DNA of 64,000 nt from Eubacterium sp. (GTDB lineage Bacteria; Bacillota; Clostridia; Lachnospirales; Lachnospiraceae). The notes below the pieces were generated by a model, which ran no database searches, had not been told where the DNA came from, and saw nothing but the letters and a program-made list of their open reading frames with translations. Shown piece after piece: positions 1-9,536 of this stretch. The translations under genes were made by a program, and so were the position numbers. How positions within the stretch are numbered: position 1 is the first letter of the stretch; every line of letters begins with the position of its first letter. Where the stretch lies: NCBI GenBank assembly GCA_022796875.1, contig JAAWJJ010000004.1:1-64000 (forward strand), given 5' to 3'.

Positions 1-744
1 TTATAAGCAGCATCTCGTCTGCTTTCCTCCCACAATTTCCATCTCTTTGGAAATCTGTTTATTTTTCTGCATGAAAGAACAGCAAAGCCGGTACTTTTGC
101 TCTTTCAATCCATCCAGGATTAGAAAAAATTCGCCCCGGCTGTCTGTCATACACTCCCAGGCCGGATAAATCAAAGTATCTTTCCGGCGGTAATTCTCTT
201 TTAACGAAGCGGACAATTCATAATTTTCCGTTTCGTCCGCCTCTGTCCGCACCTGAAAAAACTCGCCCCTTTTTTTCTCTTTGTCCCATATATACCAATT
301 CCTTTTTCCGCCTCCTGACAGATGGCGCATAAAAATGGAGATGGATTCTTTCCCTTTCTGATAATCCTCCAGCAGTTTTCTTTCCTGCGTCTTCTCCGCC
401 AAATAAAACCACAATTTTGTTTCGGGCGCCGCGGTGCCCAAAACGAGAGTGCTCCCGTCCCTGACCGGATACGCCGGGGAGGGATACAGAAATATCTCTT
501 CCACCTTTTCTCCGCCATCCGGCCTGAGCAGTATCTTTTCCGGCCGGTATACCGGAGAAGTAATCTCCGCTTCAAACGGCTCAGTTCCCATATTTATAAA
601 CAACCGGTATCCTCCCGGCTTTGCGATCGGGCTTTTCCCCTGCGCGGTACGGATCCGTACGCCGTTTCCCACCGGCTCTTCGGAAAAGGCATCTTTTAAC
701 AAAATGGCTTTCGATAGGCAAACACTGATTTTTGTCGCTGGCAC
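1..744 (-). CDS. Unknown beta-rich protein at the end of the CIS locus
   Basis: 247 residues, complete: the stop codon occupies the first three bases of the window. I do not recognise a named family. The first 110 residues read as short alternating strands (a 'GGYRLFINMG' stretch, then 'ILLRPDGG') and resemble carboxypeptidase-regulatory or Ig-like beta sandwiches. The rest is charged and ends in a Cys pair. There is no signal peptide or membrane segment. It is the most distal gene seen of the co-directed CIS series, 22 bp after the DUF4255 gene, so it is probably co-transcribed and either a structural accessory or a cargo/adaptor protein. The role is inferred from position only. Confidence 0.5.
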   Translation of the reverse strand: MPATKISVCLSKAILLKDAFSEEPVGNGVRIRTAQGKSPIAKPGGYRLFINMGTEPFEAEITSPVYRPEKILLRPDGGEKVEEIFLYPSPAYPVRDGSTLVLGTAAPETKLWFYLAEKTQERKLLEDYQKGKESISIFMRHLSGGGKRNWYIWDKEKKRGEFFQVRTEADETENYELSASLKENYRRKDTLIYPAWECMTDSRGEFFLILDGLKEQKYRLCCSFMQKNKQISKEMEIVGGKQTRCCL

Positions 745-766
745 GTTTCCTCACTCCCTGGCATTT

Positions 767-1357
767 TTATTTTTCCCGATACGTTTCTTCTTTTCCGACC
801 AGATACTGTACTTCCCGTACCCTGCTTACCTGTTTCTTTCTGGCGGACAGAATTTCTACCGGTCCGGCTGTGTAAAACAATGACGTTTTATACGCCATAT
901 CAGGAACGGTCCAGAAGCGCATCTTCTCTTCCGTCGTCAGCTCCTGCATCTGGATGCGGATATTCATTCCGGATGCGCGTTCGGCGGGCTGCAACGTTTC
1001 CGCATCCAATACGGCATGGTCCTTTAACGTCTGAATAATCTTCCCCATGATCTGATGTTCCTGCGCCGCCCTGTATTTTAAATCGCTCTGCAGATACAGT
1101 GTAATCATATACCGCAGCGTCAGGTAAACAGACGGATAACGCTGCGACTGATGGCCGACCGAAACCATGTCGTGCATCTGAATATCCGTATCTTCTTTTA
1201 CATCATACAGCCAGACGCCCACGGCCAGATTCCCGTGGTCCTCCGGAGAACAAAGGCCTATTTTGTCCGCACTGTCAATCAGTTCCGGGACAAGCGCTTC
1301 TTTTAACAACTCCAGAATTTCATTCCCGGTATCTGCAATTTTTGTATAATCCGACAT
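767..1357 (-). CDS. DUF4255 / Pvc16-like tube-cap protein
   Basis: 196 residues, the usual size for DUF4255 (Pvc16/Afp16 family) proteins. The N-terminus ('ILELLKEALVPELI') followed by a central strand-rich block containing 'VGVWLYDVKED' and a 'LRYMITLYLQS' segment matches the family layout. In characterised extracellular CIS (Afp, PVC) this protein caps the distal end of tube and sheath and stops their growth. It lies about 30 bp after the MORN gene in the same direction, consistent with one operon. Family assignment is from motif memory; function is by homology. Confidence 0.8.
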   Translation of the reverse strand: MSDYTKIADTGNEILELLKEALVPELIDSADKIGLCSPEDHGNLAVGVWLYDVKEDTDIQMHDMVSVGHQSQRYPSVYLTLRYMITLYLQSDLKYRAAQEHQIMGKIIQTLKDHAVLDAETLQPAERASGMNIRIQMQELTTEEKMRFWTVPDMAYKTSLFYTAGPVEILSARKKQVSRVREVQYLVGKEETYREK

Positions 1358-1390
1358 AATTTCTTTACTCCTGCTTTCTTGTTTTCCGTC

Positions 1391-3511
1391 TTACGTTTTT
1401 TCGTCTTCCTGCTTTTCGCCGTCTGTTTTTTCGTCTTCCTGCTTTTCGTCGTCCTGCTTTTCGTCTTCCTGCTTTTCGTCGTCTTTTTTCTCGTCTTCTG
1501 TTTTTTCCAGAACAAAATTTACCGATACATTACTGTTTTGCTTTGTAAGCATGACGCTCTCGGACGGGCTGCTGCACGTATAACCCGACGGTACCCGAAC
1601 CGTTACGCGGTAACTGCCAAGCGCATGGTTGGCAAAAAATACCCTGCCGTTTTCATCCGTGACGCCGCCCTGGCCGTCGCTTAAATCCACTTCCACTTTT
1701 GCTGCCGGGGAACCGTCCGCGTACGTTACCGTACAACCGATCGTCCCGTACTGTACTTCCACTTCGTCGGAATCCGTCACCAGCGTCCCGTTTTTAAACT
1801 GCCCGGACTGCCGCACCTTTCCGGTAGCCGCATCATAGAGAATACCGGAACCGGAAAAGTTTCCCGCAAGGAAATTTCCGACATAGATCAGGTTTCCCGC
1901 CGTATCCCACTGCGTTCCCTGTCCGCTGTAAAGCCCGTTTTGGAACTCTCCGTCGTAAATCTGCGTACCGGTCGCAATATCGTATAATTTTCCGTTTCCC
2001 TGATAAGCTCCCTGGTAAAATTCACCGCGGTAAACCAGCCGGTTCGTTTCCGGGTCTGTCAAAATCCCTACTCCCTGATAGAGCCCTCTGACAAAATCCC
2101 CGTCGTAAACCAAAACATCTGTTTCCGCATCGTATAAACGTCCGATTCCCTCATAAGCGTCGTCTTTGAAACTTCCGTCATACACCAGTTTTTCATTTTC
2201 ATCGTACAGCTTTCCCGCTCCCTCTTTCCTGTCGTCCATAAAATTCCCGCTATACGTTAATGTTTCATTTTCATCGTACAGTTTCCCGGTTCCCTCTTTT
2301 CTGCCGTCCGTAAATTCTCCGTCATACACCAGTTTTTCTTCCTCATAGAGTTTCCCTTTTCCGTTGTAACTGCCGTTCTCAAAGCTGCCGTTATAGACCA
2401 GTACTCCGTCCTCGCCATACGCCTTGCCCTTTCCGCTCTGTTCTCCGTCCGCAAAACCGCCGCTGTACGTTAACTCCCCGTCTTCATAAAGTTTTCCTTT
2501 TCCCTCGTAAACGTCCGCCGCGAAGCCGCCCTCATAAACGACTGCCCCGGTTTCATCGTAAACGGTACCCTCTCCTTCTTTTTTGCCGTCTGCAAACGTA
2601 CCGTCGTATGCCAGGATGCCGTCTTCATAGAGTTTGCCCTCTCCTTCGTATTCTCCGTCTGCATTTACCGTACCCTCATACTGAAGCTTTCCCTCTTCAT
2701 CCGTCAGCTCCACGTCCTGAAGCAGAGGTTCCCCGTTTTCAAACACTCCTGTTGCCACGACTTCTCCGTCTTCGTTATAAAGAGTACCCGTTCCCTGTAT
2801 TTCTCCTTTTGCAAACGTACCCGCATACTGTTCCTGCCCGTTTTCAAAATACAAAATCCCGTCGCCCTCATAAAGCCCGTTTTTAAACTCGCCCTGATAG
2901 AGCAGCGTTCCGTCTTCTTTATATAACATTCCCTGGCCCTGATATTCGTTCAGCACAAAAGTCCCTTTATAACAAAGGTTTGTTGTTCCGGGATAATACA
3001 GTTCCCCTTCCCCGGAATAAGCTTCCATTTCAAATCCGCCGTCATAAAGCAGCAGCCCGGAAGTATCGTAAAGCTGCCCGTTTCCGTTGATGCGCCCTTT
3101 TTCCATTTTTCCCTCGAAAAGCAGCGGCCCGTCTTCTTTCAACAACAGCCTGACTTTTCCGGAATATCCGATCATTTCCTCCGAATTTACTACCATCGTT
3201 TTCGTAAAAAAACAGGAAATAAGAACCGGATGCAGCAGTTTTATGTACAAAACCGGTAAAATCAGGCATGCCAGCAAAATCAGGTAAACGACCTTTTTTA
3301 ACACATAATAGCGTCCAAACGAAAAATAATCGTGTAAAGAGCGTTCTTTCTCCTCTTTTTTCCCTACGCCTTTGCGGACGTCCCGGACCACCTGCGATGC
3401 AAAAGATTCCGGGCTCAATATTCTTTTTATTTTCCGATAAATTGCCTGAAACGGCATCAAAAGCACATTTTTAAGCTTTTTCGCCGTCCTCATGATCAAT
3501 CCGCCCTGCAT
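1391..3511 (-). CDS. Membrane-anchored MORN-repeat protein with acidic/lysine tail
   Basis: 706 residues. A basic N-terminus of about 65 residues is followed by one long hydrophobic segment (about 72-100, 'VVYLILLACLILPVLYI'). Then come roughly 18 MORN-type repeats with the core 'YxGxGxLY' (about 130-560), and a transthyretin/CNA-B-like beta domain (about 590-665, 'DENGRVFFANHALGSYRV'). The tail of about 35 residues is built of repeated EDEK/DDEK units. A single N-terminal anchor predicts that repeats and tail lie outside the membrane, though the opposite topology cannot be excluded. The ATG follows 'AGAGG' with 8 nt spacing and starts 5 bp after the pseudokinase-like gene. MORN repeats elsewhere bind membranes or proteins; a role in docking or cell-surface display of the CIS is inference. 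Confidence 0.75.
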   Translation of the reverse strand: MQGGLIMRTAKKLKNVLLMPFQAIYRKIKRILSPESFASQVVRDVRKGVGKKEEKERSLHDYFSFGRYYVLKKVVYLILLACLILPVLYIKLLHPVLISCFFTKTMVVNSEEMIGYSGKVRLLLKEDGPLLFEGKMEKGRINGNGQLYDTSGLLLYDGGFEMEAYSGEGELYYPGTTNLCYKGTFVLNEYQGQGMLYKEDGTLLYQGEFKNGLYEGDGILYFENGQEQYAGTFAKGEIQGTGTLYNEDGEVVATGVFENGEPLLQDVELTDEEGKLQYEGTVNADGEYEGEGKLYEDGILAYDGTFADGKKEGEGTVYDETGAVVYEGGFAADVYEGKGKLYEDGELTYSGGFADGEQSGKGKAYGEDGVLVYNGSFENGSYNGKGKLYEEEKLVYDGEFTDGRKEGTGKLYDENETLTYSGNFMDDRKEGAGKLYDENEKLVYDGSFKDDAYEGIGRLYDAETDVLVYDGDFVRGLYQGVGILTDPETNRLVYRGEFYQGAYQGNGKLYDIATGTQIYDGEFQNGLYSGQGTQWDTAGNLIYVGNFLAGNFSGSGILYDAATGKVRQSGQFKNGTLVTDSDEVEVQYGTIGCTVTYADGSPAAKVEVDLSDGQGGVTDENGRVFFANHALGSYRVTVRVPSGYTCSSPSESVMLTKQNSNVSVNFVLEKTEDEKKDDEKQEDEKQDDEKQEDEKTDGEKQEDEKT

Positions 3512-3516
3512 CTAAC

Positions 3517-4386
3517 TTACCTCTTTCCCTGCGGTATTTCCAGCGTCCCGATTTTTTCAAAAGCAATCCCGTCCTCCGATAAGACCGGATTCGGCAAATG
3601 GAACAAAAGAAACGCGCCCGCCGCCACGATCAACAGCACCGAAAGCACGGCTTTTATCACCGGAATCTTTCTCTTAAAAGCTTCCCATGCCCGCCACCAG
3701 AACCGGCCCGGCCTGATTTCCTCCCACTCGCTTTTGGCCGTCAAATGCTCGTACAGGTCGTTGCAGGCGTCATAACAATCCCAGAGATTGCTGAACCGTT
3801 CCTGCGTTAAATTCTTCGAAAACTCCGTCAGCTCTTTATCCTGTTTCTCCGCCAGCTCCTTGTGAAACAGTTCCTGCACCAGTTCGCCGACTCGCCGCAG
3901 GCAGTGTTTTTCTTCTATCTGCCAGTAATAATCCACTTCCGTAAAAAAATAATTAAAGCTAACCTCCAACGCCTGATTTACGACAATGCTGTCTTTTCTC
4001 AACGCCTCGTATATGAAGCAGTCCGGCATATTTAACAAAAACAGCTGCCCGAAAATGTTTTTTAAAAGAAGAAGCCTCTCCTGCAGCGAAAACGTATGCT
4101 CCTGCAGCGCCTGCTGAAGCGTTTCCCCTTTCGTATACCGGAACACGATATAATAGTTCCCCTCCAGGTTAAAACTTTCATGCAGGTCGCGAAAAGAAAT
4201 ATTCGTATTCTTTTTCGTCGTAACCAAAATCAGCTTTCTGGACAATTCCCGGTCTTTGACGCAAACGGCCGTATAGAGCCTTTGCTTCTCATCGTTTAAA
4301 TCTTTCACAATATACAGATCCAGAACGTCTGTCGTTTTCCGTTTCTGAATCACTTCATAACGGCTGTCCGGATGTTCTATGAGCAT
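3517..4386 (-). CDS. Pseudokinase-like single-pass membrane protein
   Basis: 289 residues. The first 190 have the rhythm of a degenerate protein kinase: a hinge-like 'YYIVFRYTKGETLQQAL' and, in place of the HRD-type catalytic loop, 'CFIYEALRKDSIVV'. No HRD or DFG triad is seen, so catalysis is unlikely. One hydrophobic segment near residues 238-260 ('VIKAVLSVLLIVAAGAFLLF') is followed by about 30 outside residues. This order (cytosolic pseudokinase, one membrane pass, short outer part) parallels EssB/YukC of type VII secretion, but I see no direct sequence match. Its place between a baseplate-side protein and the MORN membrane protein suggests a membrane anchor for the injection system. Fold and role are inference. 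Confidence 0.55.
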   Translation of the reverse strand: MLIEHPDSRYEVIQKRKTTDVLDLYIVKDLNDEKQRLYTAVCVKDRELSRKLILVTTKKNTNISFRDLHESFNLEGNYYIVFRYTKGETLQQALQEHTFSLQERLLLLKNIFGQLFLLNMPDCFIYEALRKDSIVVNQALEVSFNYFFTEVDYYWQIEEKHCLRRVGELVQELFHKELAEKQDKELTEFSKNLTQERFSNLWDCYDACNDLYEHLTAKSEWEEIRPGRFWWRAWEAFKRKIPVIKAVLSVLLIVAAGAFLLFHLPNPVLSEDGIAFEKIGTLEIPQGKR

Positions 4387-4392
4387 TGTGCA

Positions 4393-6153
4393 TCACCCCA
4401 ACCAATCTTTTTCCTTTTCCCGTACCACTACGAACGTAGACGCGGCAATATCCGGATATGCCGTGCTGGCCGCGCTGATACGGTACACGCCCGCGGTTTC
4501 CGGCGCCGTATATTTCCCGTTTTTGTCAATGGTCCCGCCGTCCTGGTCCTTAACCGTCCACTTGATGCGCTCCTCTTCAAATCCTTCTGTAACCGTCGTA
4601 AAGGTCATAGTTTCCCCGACGTGCAGGTTTGGAATATCCGGCTGTATAAAAAGCCGCTTCTTTTGAACCGCTTCCCCGGCTTCCGGATTTTTTACCGCGC
4701 TCCAGCGCACCCTTACTTTCTGCGCCGTATCGTTTCTCTGTACCCGCATCCCAATGACAAACGCGCCCTCCGACAGTTCCAGTTTCGCCCCGAGGGAGGC
4801 CAGAAATCCCGGTTTTGCATTTTGAAATACGGAAGCGTCGCCAAAAACGGTTTCCGTACTTTGGGAATCCGCATACTCCGCTTCATACCCGAGTTCTATC
4901 ATAACGGGGCAAAGGCCCAGGCCATGGTAAATCTGTTCCGAATAAAGCACCTCTCCGGCTTTTGCTTTTTTTACGTCGAATATGACTTCTCCATAAGCGG
5001 CTTCCGTTTGGTTCCCCTGCTTTTTGCCGCTTTCTTCCTGTTTTTTGCCGATCTCTTTTTCCGCTTTGAGTTTCTTTACATCTTCCGCCAGCTTCTGCAG
5101 TAATGCCGCGGCAATTTCCGTATGCAGGATGTACTGCCCGAACGGAAGCCGTTCGATCCGCTCGATCAGGCAGAGATCCTCCGTTTTTACGACATAGATT
5201 TTCGCCAGATAAATACTCTGCCGGAACGTATAATCCATCACATGGTCCATCGCGCTCTTGTAATACTCTTCCAAAAGTTTCCGGCTTGCGTCCTGCCTGC
5301 CGACCTGCACCCGGTGGGAACGTCCCTCCGCCATACGGTACTTCTTTTTTCCGACCGTAAGCTGAAAACTTTCCGGAACCAGCGCCGCTTCCGCCTCCAC
5401 CTGATCGGCGCCGGCCGCTTTTAACGGAATCTCAAGCACATACTTCTGATCTTTTGCATGGTCTTTTTCATCAAAACAAACCCGGACTTTCGTGTCGTCC
5501 CGGAACGTCAGAAACGACAGCGACAATTCATAGGAAAAAGAAAAACTTTGCTGCTGGCCGGTATTTTCAACTTCGACCCGAAGCGCCGTATCGCTTCCGG
5601 TTTCCAGGTACTTCGGAAGCGTCTGGGAAATCCGGATTCCGTTTTCATAGTAGACTTCGATCCTTTTTTCATAGAGCTTCCCCGCGGAACACACTTCCCG
5701 CTCCGGCTCGTTTTGCGTAATATACAGACGGTATCCCTCTTTGTATTTATTGTATTCTCCTTCTCCGCACTGGCCGGTATCCGCAACATTGTGCATCCGT
5801 TCACAAGGCTGTTCCTTATAGTCCAGGCAAAGGTAATAAAAACCGCGGTCCGATTCCGGCGTCTGTTCCGTATCGTAGCCTTCGATATCCGCGATCCTTT
5901 TTACCACCGGCTCATCCACGACGATTTCCCTGCCCGCAAAATCCAGCGCCAGTCCCCGTTCCAGGGAAATGCTTTCATCGTCGACCTCCAGCACGTGAAG
6001 GCCGCATACCACGCCGGATCCGAACAGAAACCGGTTAATGGTCCTGCGCTTATCGTTAAAATATTTCTGCTCTGTTTCAAAATCCTCTACCGAAAGCAGT
6101 TTCCCATAGAAATACCGATTTCTTTCAAACGGAAAACTTTTCAGATTCTTCAT
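4393..6153 (-). CDS. Large CIS-associated protein with C-terminal Ig-like domain
   Basis: 586 residues; no named family that I can assign with certainty. The N-terminus ('FERNRYFYGKLLSVEDFETE', then 'LFGSGVVCGLHVL') resembles a conserved unknown protein that accompanies baseplate genes in several bacterial CIS loci. There is a coiled, lysine/glutamine-rich patch near 375-395 and a bacterial Ig-like module at about 490-580 ('GVYRISAASTAYPDIAAST'). No membrane segment. Its start codon lies inside the end of the tail protein I gene (29 bp overlap), implying translational coupling and close functional association with the baseplate. It may be an extended baseplate or wedge component; this is positional inference. 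Confidence 0.6.
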   Translation of the reverse strand: MKNLKSFPFERNRYFYGKLLSVEDFETEQKYFNDKRRTINRFLFGSGVVCGLHVLEVDDESISLERGLALDFAGREIVVDEPVVKRIADIEGYDTEQTPESDRGFYYLCLDYKEQPCERMHNVADTGQCGEGEYNKYKEGYRLYITQNEPEREVCSAGKLYEKRIEVYYENGIRISQTLPKYLETGSDTALRVEVENTGQQQSFSFSYELSLSFLTFRDDTKVRVCFDEKDHAKDQKYVLEIPLKAAGADQVEAEAALVPESFQLTVGKKKYRMAEGRSHRVQVGRQDASRKLLEEYYKSAMDHVMDYTFRQSIYLAKIYVVKTEDLCLIERIERLPFGQYILHTEIAAALLQKLAEDVKKLKAEKEIGKKQEESGKKQGNQTEAAYGEVIFDVKKAKAGEVLYSEQIYHGLGLCPVMIELGYEAEYADSQSTETVFGDASVFQNAKPGFLASLGAKLELSEGAFVIGMRVQRNDTAQKVRVRWSAVKNPEAGEAVQKKRLFIQPDIPNLHVGETMTFTTVTEGFEEERIKWTVKDQDGGTIDKNGKYTAPETAGVYRISAASTAYPDIAASTFVVVREKEKDWLG

Positions 6154-7336
6154 GAATATCTGCCTCCTCTTTCTTCTCGCCGCTTCGCATCATTTGTTTG
6201 GACGATACTCCCAAAACGCCTACTACGGACGGGATAGCGGTCATTCCGTCCAACCGCGCTTTCTGATATGTGCCAAGTACGCTGTTCACTCCTACATACA
6301 CGTTTTTATTCAGGTAAATGTACGGTTTCAGAATGATCAGCCGTACTTCCATATGCGCCGGTTTCATATCTTCGATGATCCTCTTTAACGCTTTTTGTTC
6401 CTGCCTGGCGGGAACCGCCTGCTCCCGTACCAGTATATTTACGATATAGGGATCGTGGGCATAATGTTCCAGGAGCTTCCGGTATACTTTCCGGTTTCCT
6501 TTGTAGGCTTCTATCTCGCCGTACTCTACAAAAAAAGGCGTTTCCCCGGTAAAGGTTTCAATGATATTGCTCATATACGCCCTCGTCCCCCGAATCAGGT
6601 TTTTGCCTACAATGCCTTTTAACAAAACACGTAGTTTGTCTTCCGGCCAGAGGTGCGCTTCCGAAATACCTGCCCACTCCGCCATCCATTTTAAAAATTC
6701 GGATTCGGCGGTAGCCGGGTCCATCTGTCTGGCCGAGGTCCGTATTTTTTCATCCATATCCTGATACACCGCTTCAAACAGGCTTAAAAACCGTTTCAGG
6801 AAATCGTTCTCGGGCTGCGTCCGGTAAATTTCCGGAAGATACCGGAGAAAACTCCGGTTCTCGGCATATAGTTTCATGTTTAAAATCTTTGGGGTCTTCT
6901 CCGCCTGGCAAAACAACTGTATTTCCATCCATAAATACCGCCCTTTGGCATGATACAGCAAAATATCTTTGGGGTTTAACACCTGATGCGCCAGAAACGG
7001 CCGCATCGCCTCATGCTTTTCTTTTGCCGTAAGCTCCCGGCTTTCGATCACTTCCCACCATTCCAACAGCCGTCCGTTTAGCAAAATCTGGGAAGAATCG
7101 CTGCAGTAAAAGAAAAACCGTATGGAATCGTCGCCGTAATCCACGCTTTGGATTACCGCCCGGTGCCAGTCGTTTCCCTCCTGTCCGCTGTCCAGCAAAC
7201 GGCTGAAAAACGTACCGTCCTGCCGGGGCGGTTCGACATACAGTTCCAGTCCGTCATCCGTGATGCGGATCTGCTCGGTATACCCGTGGAGATAATCCCT
7301 CTTTTTATTAAATACAAAATATTTTAACGGCTCCAA
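6125..7336 (-). CDS. Phage tail protein I-like baseplate protein
   Basis: 403 residues. The middle carries the signature of the phage tail protein domain family (P2 gpI-like): 'RYLPEIYR', 'FLSLFEAVYQDMDEKI' and 'FLKWMAEWAGI', at about residues 165-225. This is followed by the usual 'LIRGTRAYM' helix and a C-terminal part 'MKPAHMEVRLIIL'. The N-terminal 160 residues are an extra beta-rich region typical of CIS versions. In P2 and in PVC/Afp particles this protein sits in the baseplate wedge next to gpJ-like subunits. It lies 6 bp after the J-like gene and overlaps the next gene by 29 bp, so it is clearly in the same operon. Confidence 0.82.
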   Translation of the reverse strand: MEPLKYFVFNKKRDYLHGYTEQIRITDDGLELYVEPPRQDGTFFSRLLDSGQEGNDWHRAVIQSVDYGDDSIRFFFYCSDSSQILLNGRLLEWWEVIESRELTAKEKHEAMRPFLAHQVLNPKDILLYHAKGRYLWMEIQLFCQAEKTPKILNMKLYAENRSFLRYLPEIYRTQPENDFLKRFLSLFEAVYQDMDEKIRTSARQMDPATAESEFLKWMAEWAGISEAHLWPEDKLRVLLKGIVGKNLIRGTRAYMSNIIETFTGETPFFVEYGEIEAYKGNRKVYRKLLEHYAHDPYIVNILVREQAVPARQEQKALKRIIEDMKPAHMEVRLIILKPYIYLNKNVYVGVNSVLGTYQKARLDGMTAIPSVVGVLGVSSKQMMRSGEKKEEADIHEESEKFSV

Positions 7337-7342
7337 TTACAT

Positions 7343-9508
7343 TCACCCCTCGTTTCCGGTAAAAATACAAAATTCCAGATCTTTTCCGTAAGCCAGGCCG
7401 TTTGGCGGCAGCGCGATATCGCCGTTCATCCGATAGCGGCAGCCGTTTCCTCCGGCGTTTACGGACAGGGATTTCACCTGCTGCACGCATGGTAACGTAT
7501 CCAGAAGCCCGTACAATACGCTGCAAAGCACCGGCTTCCCGATCTCCCATGTTCTTTCGTTTAAATAATTCCTCACGGTTTCTTCCATCCGCTTTTTCGC
7601 ATCCGGAAACTGCGGCCGGACGACAATCTCGGCGTACACAGAAACCGCTATGTATTCCGGATTCAACAGCCGGATCCGGGTTCCAATCATTTTTTTCTTA
7701 TCCAGAATCCGTTTTAAATTGCGGCGGTAAGTTTCGCTTAACACTTTATGCTGTCCGGGAGCGCCAAACGGCTGTACCACGATGGAAATCATATTTTCCG
7801 GCGGCGTTACCCCCATATCTTCCCATTCCGCAGGCGGTATGACGCGGCTGTCCTGAATCAAAAGCCCCGGCGCTTTTTTGACCAGAGTTTCATAATCGGA
7901 ACCGGTCACGCCACGATGGACTTCCCGCATCTTTCTCCGAAACCGTTCGAAACACTCCGATACCGTTTCGTCGTCCCGTCCTCCTTTTGTACTTTTGTAC
8001 TGTCTGACCAACAGTCCCGGACAGGACTCACAGTCCCGGATTTTATCCGCCTTGATATTGCCGGCGCTTCCGGCGCTGAATTTCATGCGGATAATACGGA
8101 TTTCTCCCTCCGGAGCCATCCCTCTTTCGCAATCTCCAAACAGGAGCTTTCCGCTTTTCGGTTCCAGGAGATATACCGCGTCTTCCGGCGTGCAGCCGTC
8201 AAAATCTTCGGTCTTTTCATAACCGACGTATCCCCCGTTTTCCTCGTCGTATACGAGAATCTCAAATTCCTCATAGACAAGATCGGAAACATGCAGTTCA
8301 AATTCCTGGTTTGCAAAAGCGTTTCCTTTTCCGGCCAGACGCTTCTCTTCCATATCTTTTTCAAAAACAGCCAGACGGCAGGACAGGGTTCCTTTTGCCC
8401 ATGCCGGTTTTGGAAACCACAATCTGGTATCTCCCTCCGTTGTTTTCTCCCTCCGGATTTCTTTGCAAAGATACCAGACGCTGTTTTGGCCTGCGCTGCG
8501 GTTTTCCGGCGCGCAGGAACCGCCGGCAGACGCTTCTTTTTTGATATACAGCTCTGCTTTTCCCGTATCGGCCAGAGATAACCCGGTACATACGGAAAAA
8601 CTATCTTCGGTTCCGGAAACATCCAGTTCATATTCTTCATAATCGCAGGCGGTATACTGCTGCTTTACCTCTATTTCATTCAAATAAATATTCCGGATCA
8701 GGGGCGCCACGTCAAAATCATTTTCCGCAAGCGTTACCCGAATCACATATGCACCCAAAAGCCGGTCTTTCGCCATTTCTTTTGGAATCCGGAAACATAT
8801 TTTACCGCTTTGTAAAAACGCATGGGTATGGTCGGCTTCCACCTGCAGCGGTTCCCATCCGCCGCTGCCATAATATTCCCATTCCAGCTTCGCCAGCGGG
8901 AGAAATCCCTCATCCGCCGGATTTCTGGTAATCCCATATTCCGTACGGATATCAAAATAAATATTGTTCTCCCGGATATTGCTCAAAGGACGGTCCAGTA
9001 TAAAACAGCATTGGTTTCCCGTTTCCGCTTCTTCTCCAAACGGATACAGCTGCATCTGTTTTTCGGATTCATTTCCGATATTATAATAATTGCTGTATGA
9101 ATTTCCCCGTACCATACAGGCCCCGATCAGCCGAGCCGGATGCACCCATTCTTTTTTTACCGTTTCAAACGCCAGATCGTCCGCAAAAAAACGAGTTCCT
9201 TTCTGCAGCGGAATCTGCTTTCCGAACTGCTCCAATCCGGGTTCTATCGTAACGGCGCCCGCCGACGGACGGATATGTCTGAGCCGGATGCCGAACAGTT
9301 CCAGATACTTCTTCCGTTTTCGTTCGTCAGGCTGGCTTAAATGATACTGCTGTACTTCCGTCAGCCAGGAAAACAACTGTACCAGCGTCATTCCCGGGTC
9401 GGACGGATTATAGTTCGTCCACTGCGGACATTCTCCCGGTATATGAAATACCGCTTCTTCTTCAATTTCCCGATAGGACCTGTCGTCCAGCTTCATATCA
9501 TAAAACAT
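7343..9508 (-). CDS. Baseplate J-like wedge protein (Pvc11/12-type)
   Basis: 721 residues. Hallmarks of the putative baseplate assembly protein family are seen: the N-terminal 'NYNPSDPGMTLVQLFSWLTE' stretch (about 31-50), the central 'GKLLFGDCERGMAPEGE' segment and the C-terminal J-like core with 'GVTGSDYETLVKKAPGL' and 'VRNYLNERTWEIGKPV'. In CIS particles two such proteins form the inner wedge that surrounds the hub and triggers sheath contraction. It is adjacent to a second, larger J-like gene (28 bp away) and to tail protein I (6 bp away), the normal order Pvc11-Pvc12-tail I. No membrane segment. Confidence 0.85.
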   Translation of the reverse strand: MFYDMKLDDRSYREIEEEAVFHIPGECPQWTNYNPSDPGMTLVQLFSWLTEVQQYHLSQPDERKRKKYLELFGIRLRHIRPSAGAVTIEPGLEQFGKQIPLQKGTRFFADDLAFETVKKEWVHPARLIGACMVRGNSYSNYYNIGNESEKQMQLYPFGEEAETGNQCCFILDRPLSNIRENNIYFDIRTEYGITRNPADEGFLPLAKLEWEYYGSGGWEPLQVEADHTHAFLQSGKICFRIPKEMAKDRLLGAYVIRVTLAENDFDVAPLIRNIYLNEIEVKQQYTACDYEEYELDVSGTEDSFSVCTGLSLADTGKAELYIKKEASAGGSCAPENRSAGQNSVWYLCKEIRREKTTEGDTRLWFPKPAWAKGTLSCRLAVFEKDMEEKRLAGKGNAFANQEFELHVSDLVYEEFEILVYDEENGGYVGYEKTEDFDGCTPEDAVYLLEPKSGKLLFGDCERGMAPEGEIRIIRMKFSAGSAGNIKADKIRDCESCPGLLVRQYKSTKGGRDDETVSECFERFRRKMREVHRGVTGSDYETLVKKAPGLLIQDSRVIPPAEWEDMGVTPPENMISIVVQPFGAPGQHKVLSETYRRNLKRILDKKKMIGTRIRLLNPEYIAVSVYAEIVVRPQFPDAKKRMEETVRNYLNERTWEIGKPVLCSVLYGLLDTLPCVQQVKSLSVNAGGNGCRYRMNGDIALPPNGLAYGKDLEFCIFTGNEG

Positions 9509-9536
9509 AAACGGGCGCCTCTTTTCTGCTCATTTA

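Noticed and set aside
4372..5103. A long open plus-strand frame opposite the 586-residue gene
   Set aside because: It is antisense to a gene with clear domain structure and coupling, and its translation is Phe/Arg-rich with no recognisable motif.
5458..6237. 259-codon plus-strand frame
   Set aside because: Antisense to the 586-residue gene and spans a gene junction without its own signals.
7748..8581. 277-codon plus-strand frame opposite the J-like gene
   Set aside because: Shadow of the baseplate gene; composition is unlike a real protein and there is no ribosome site.
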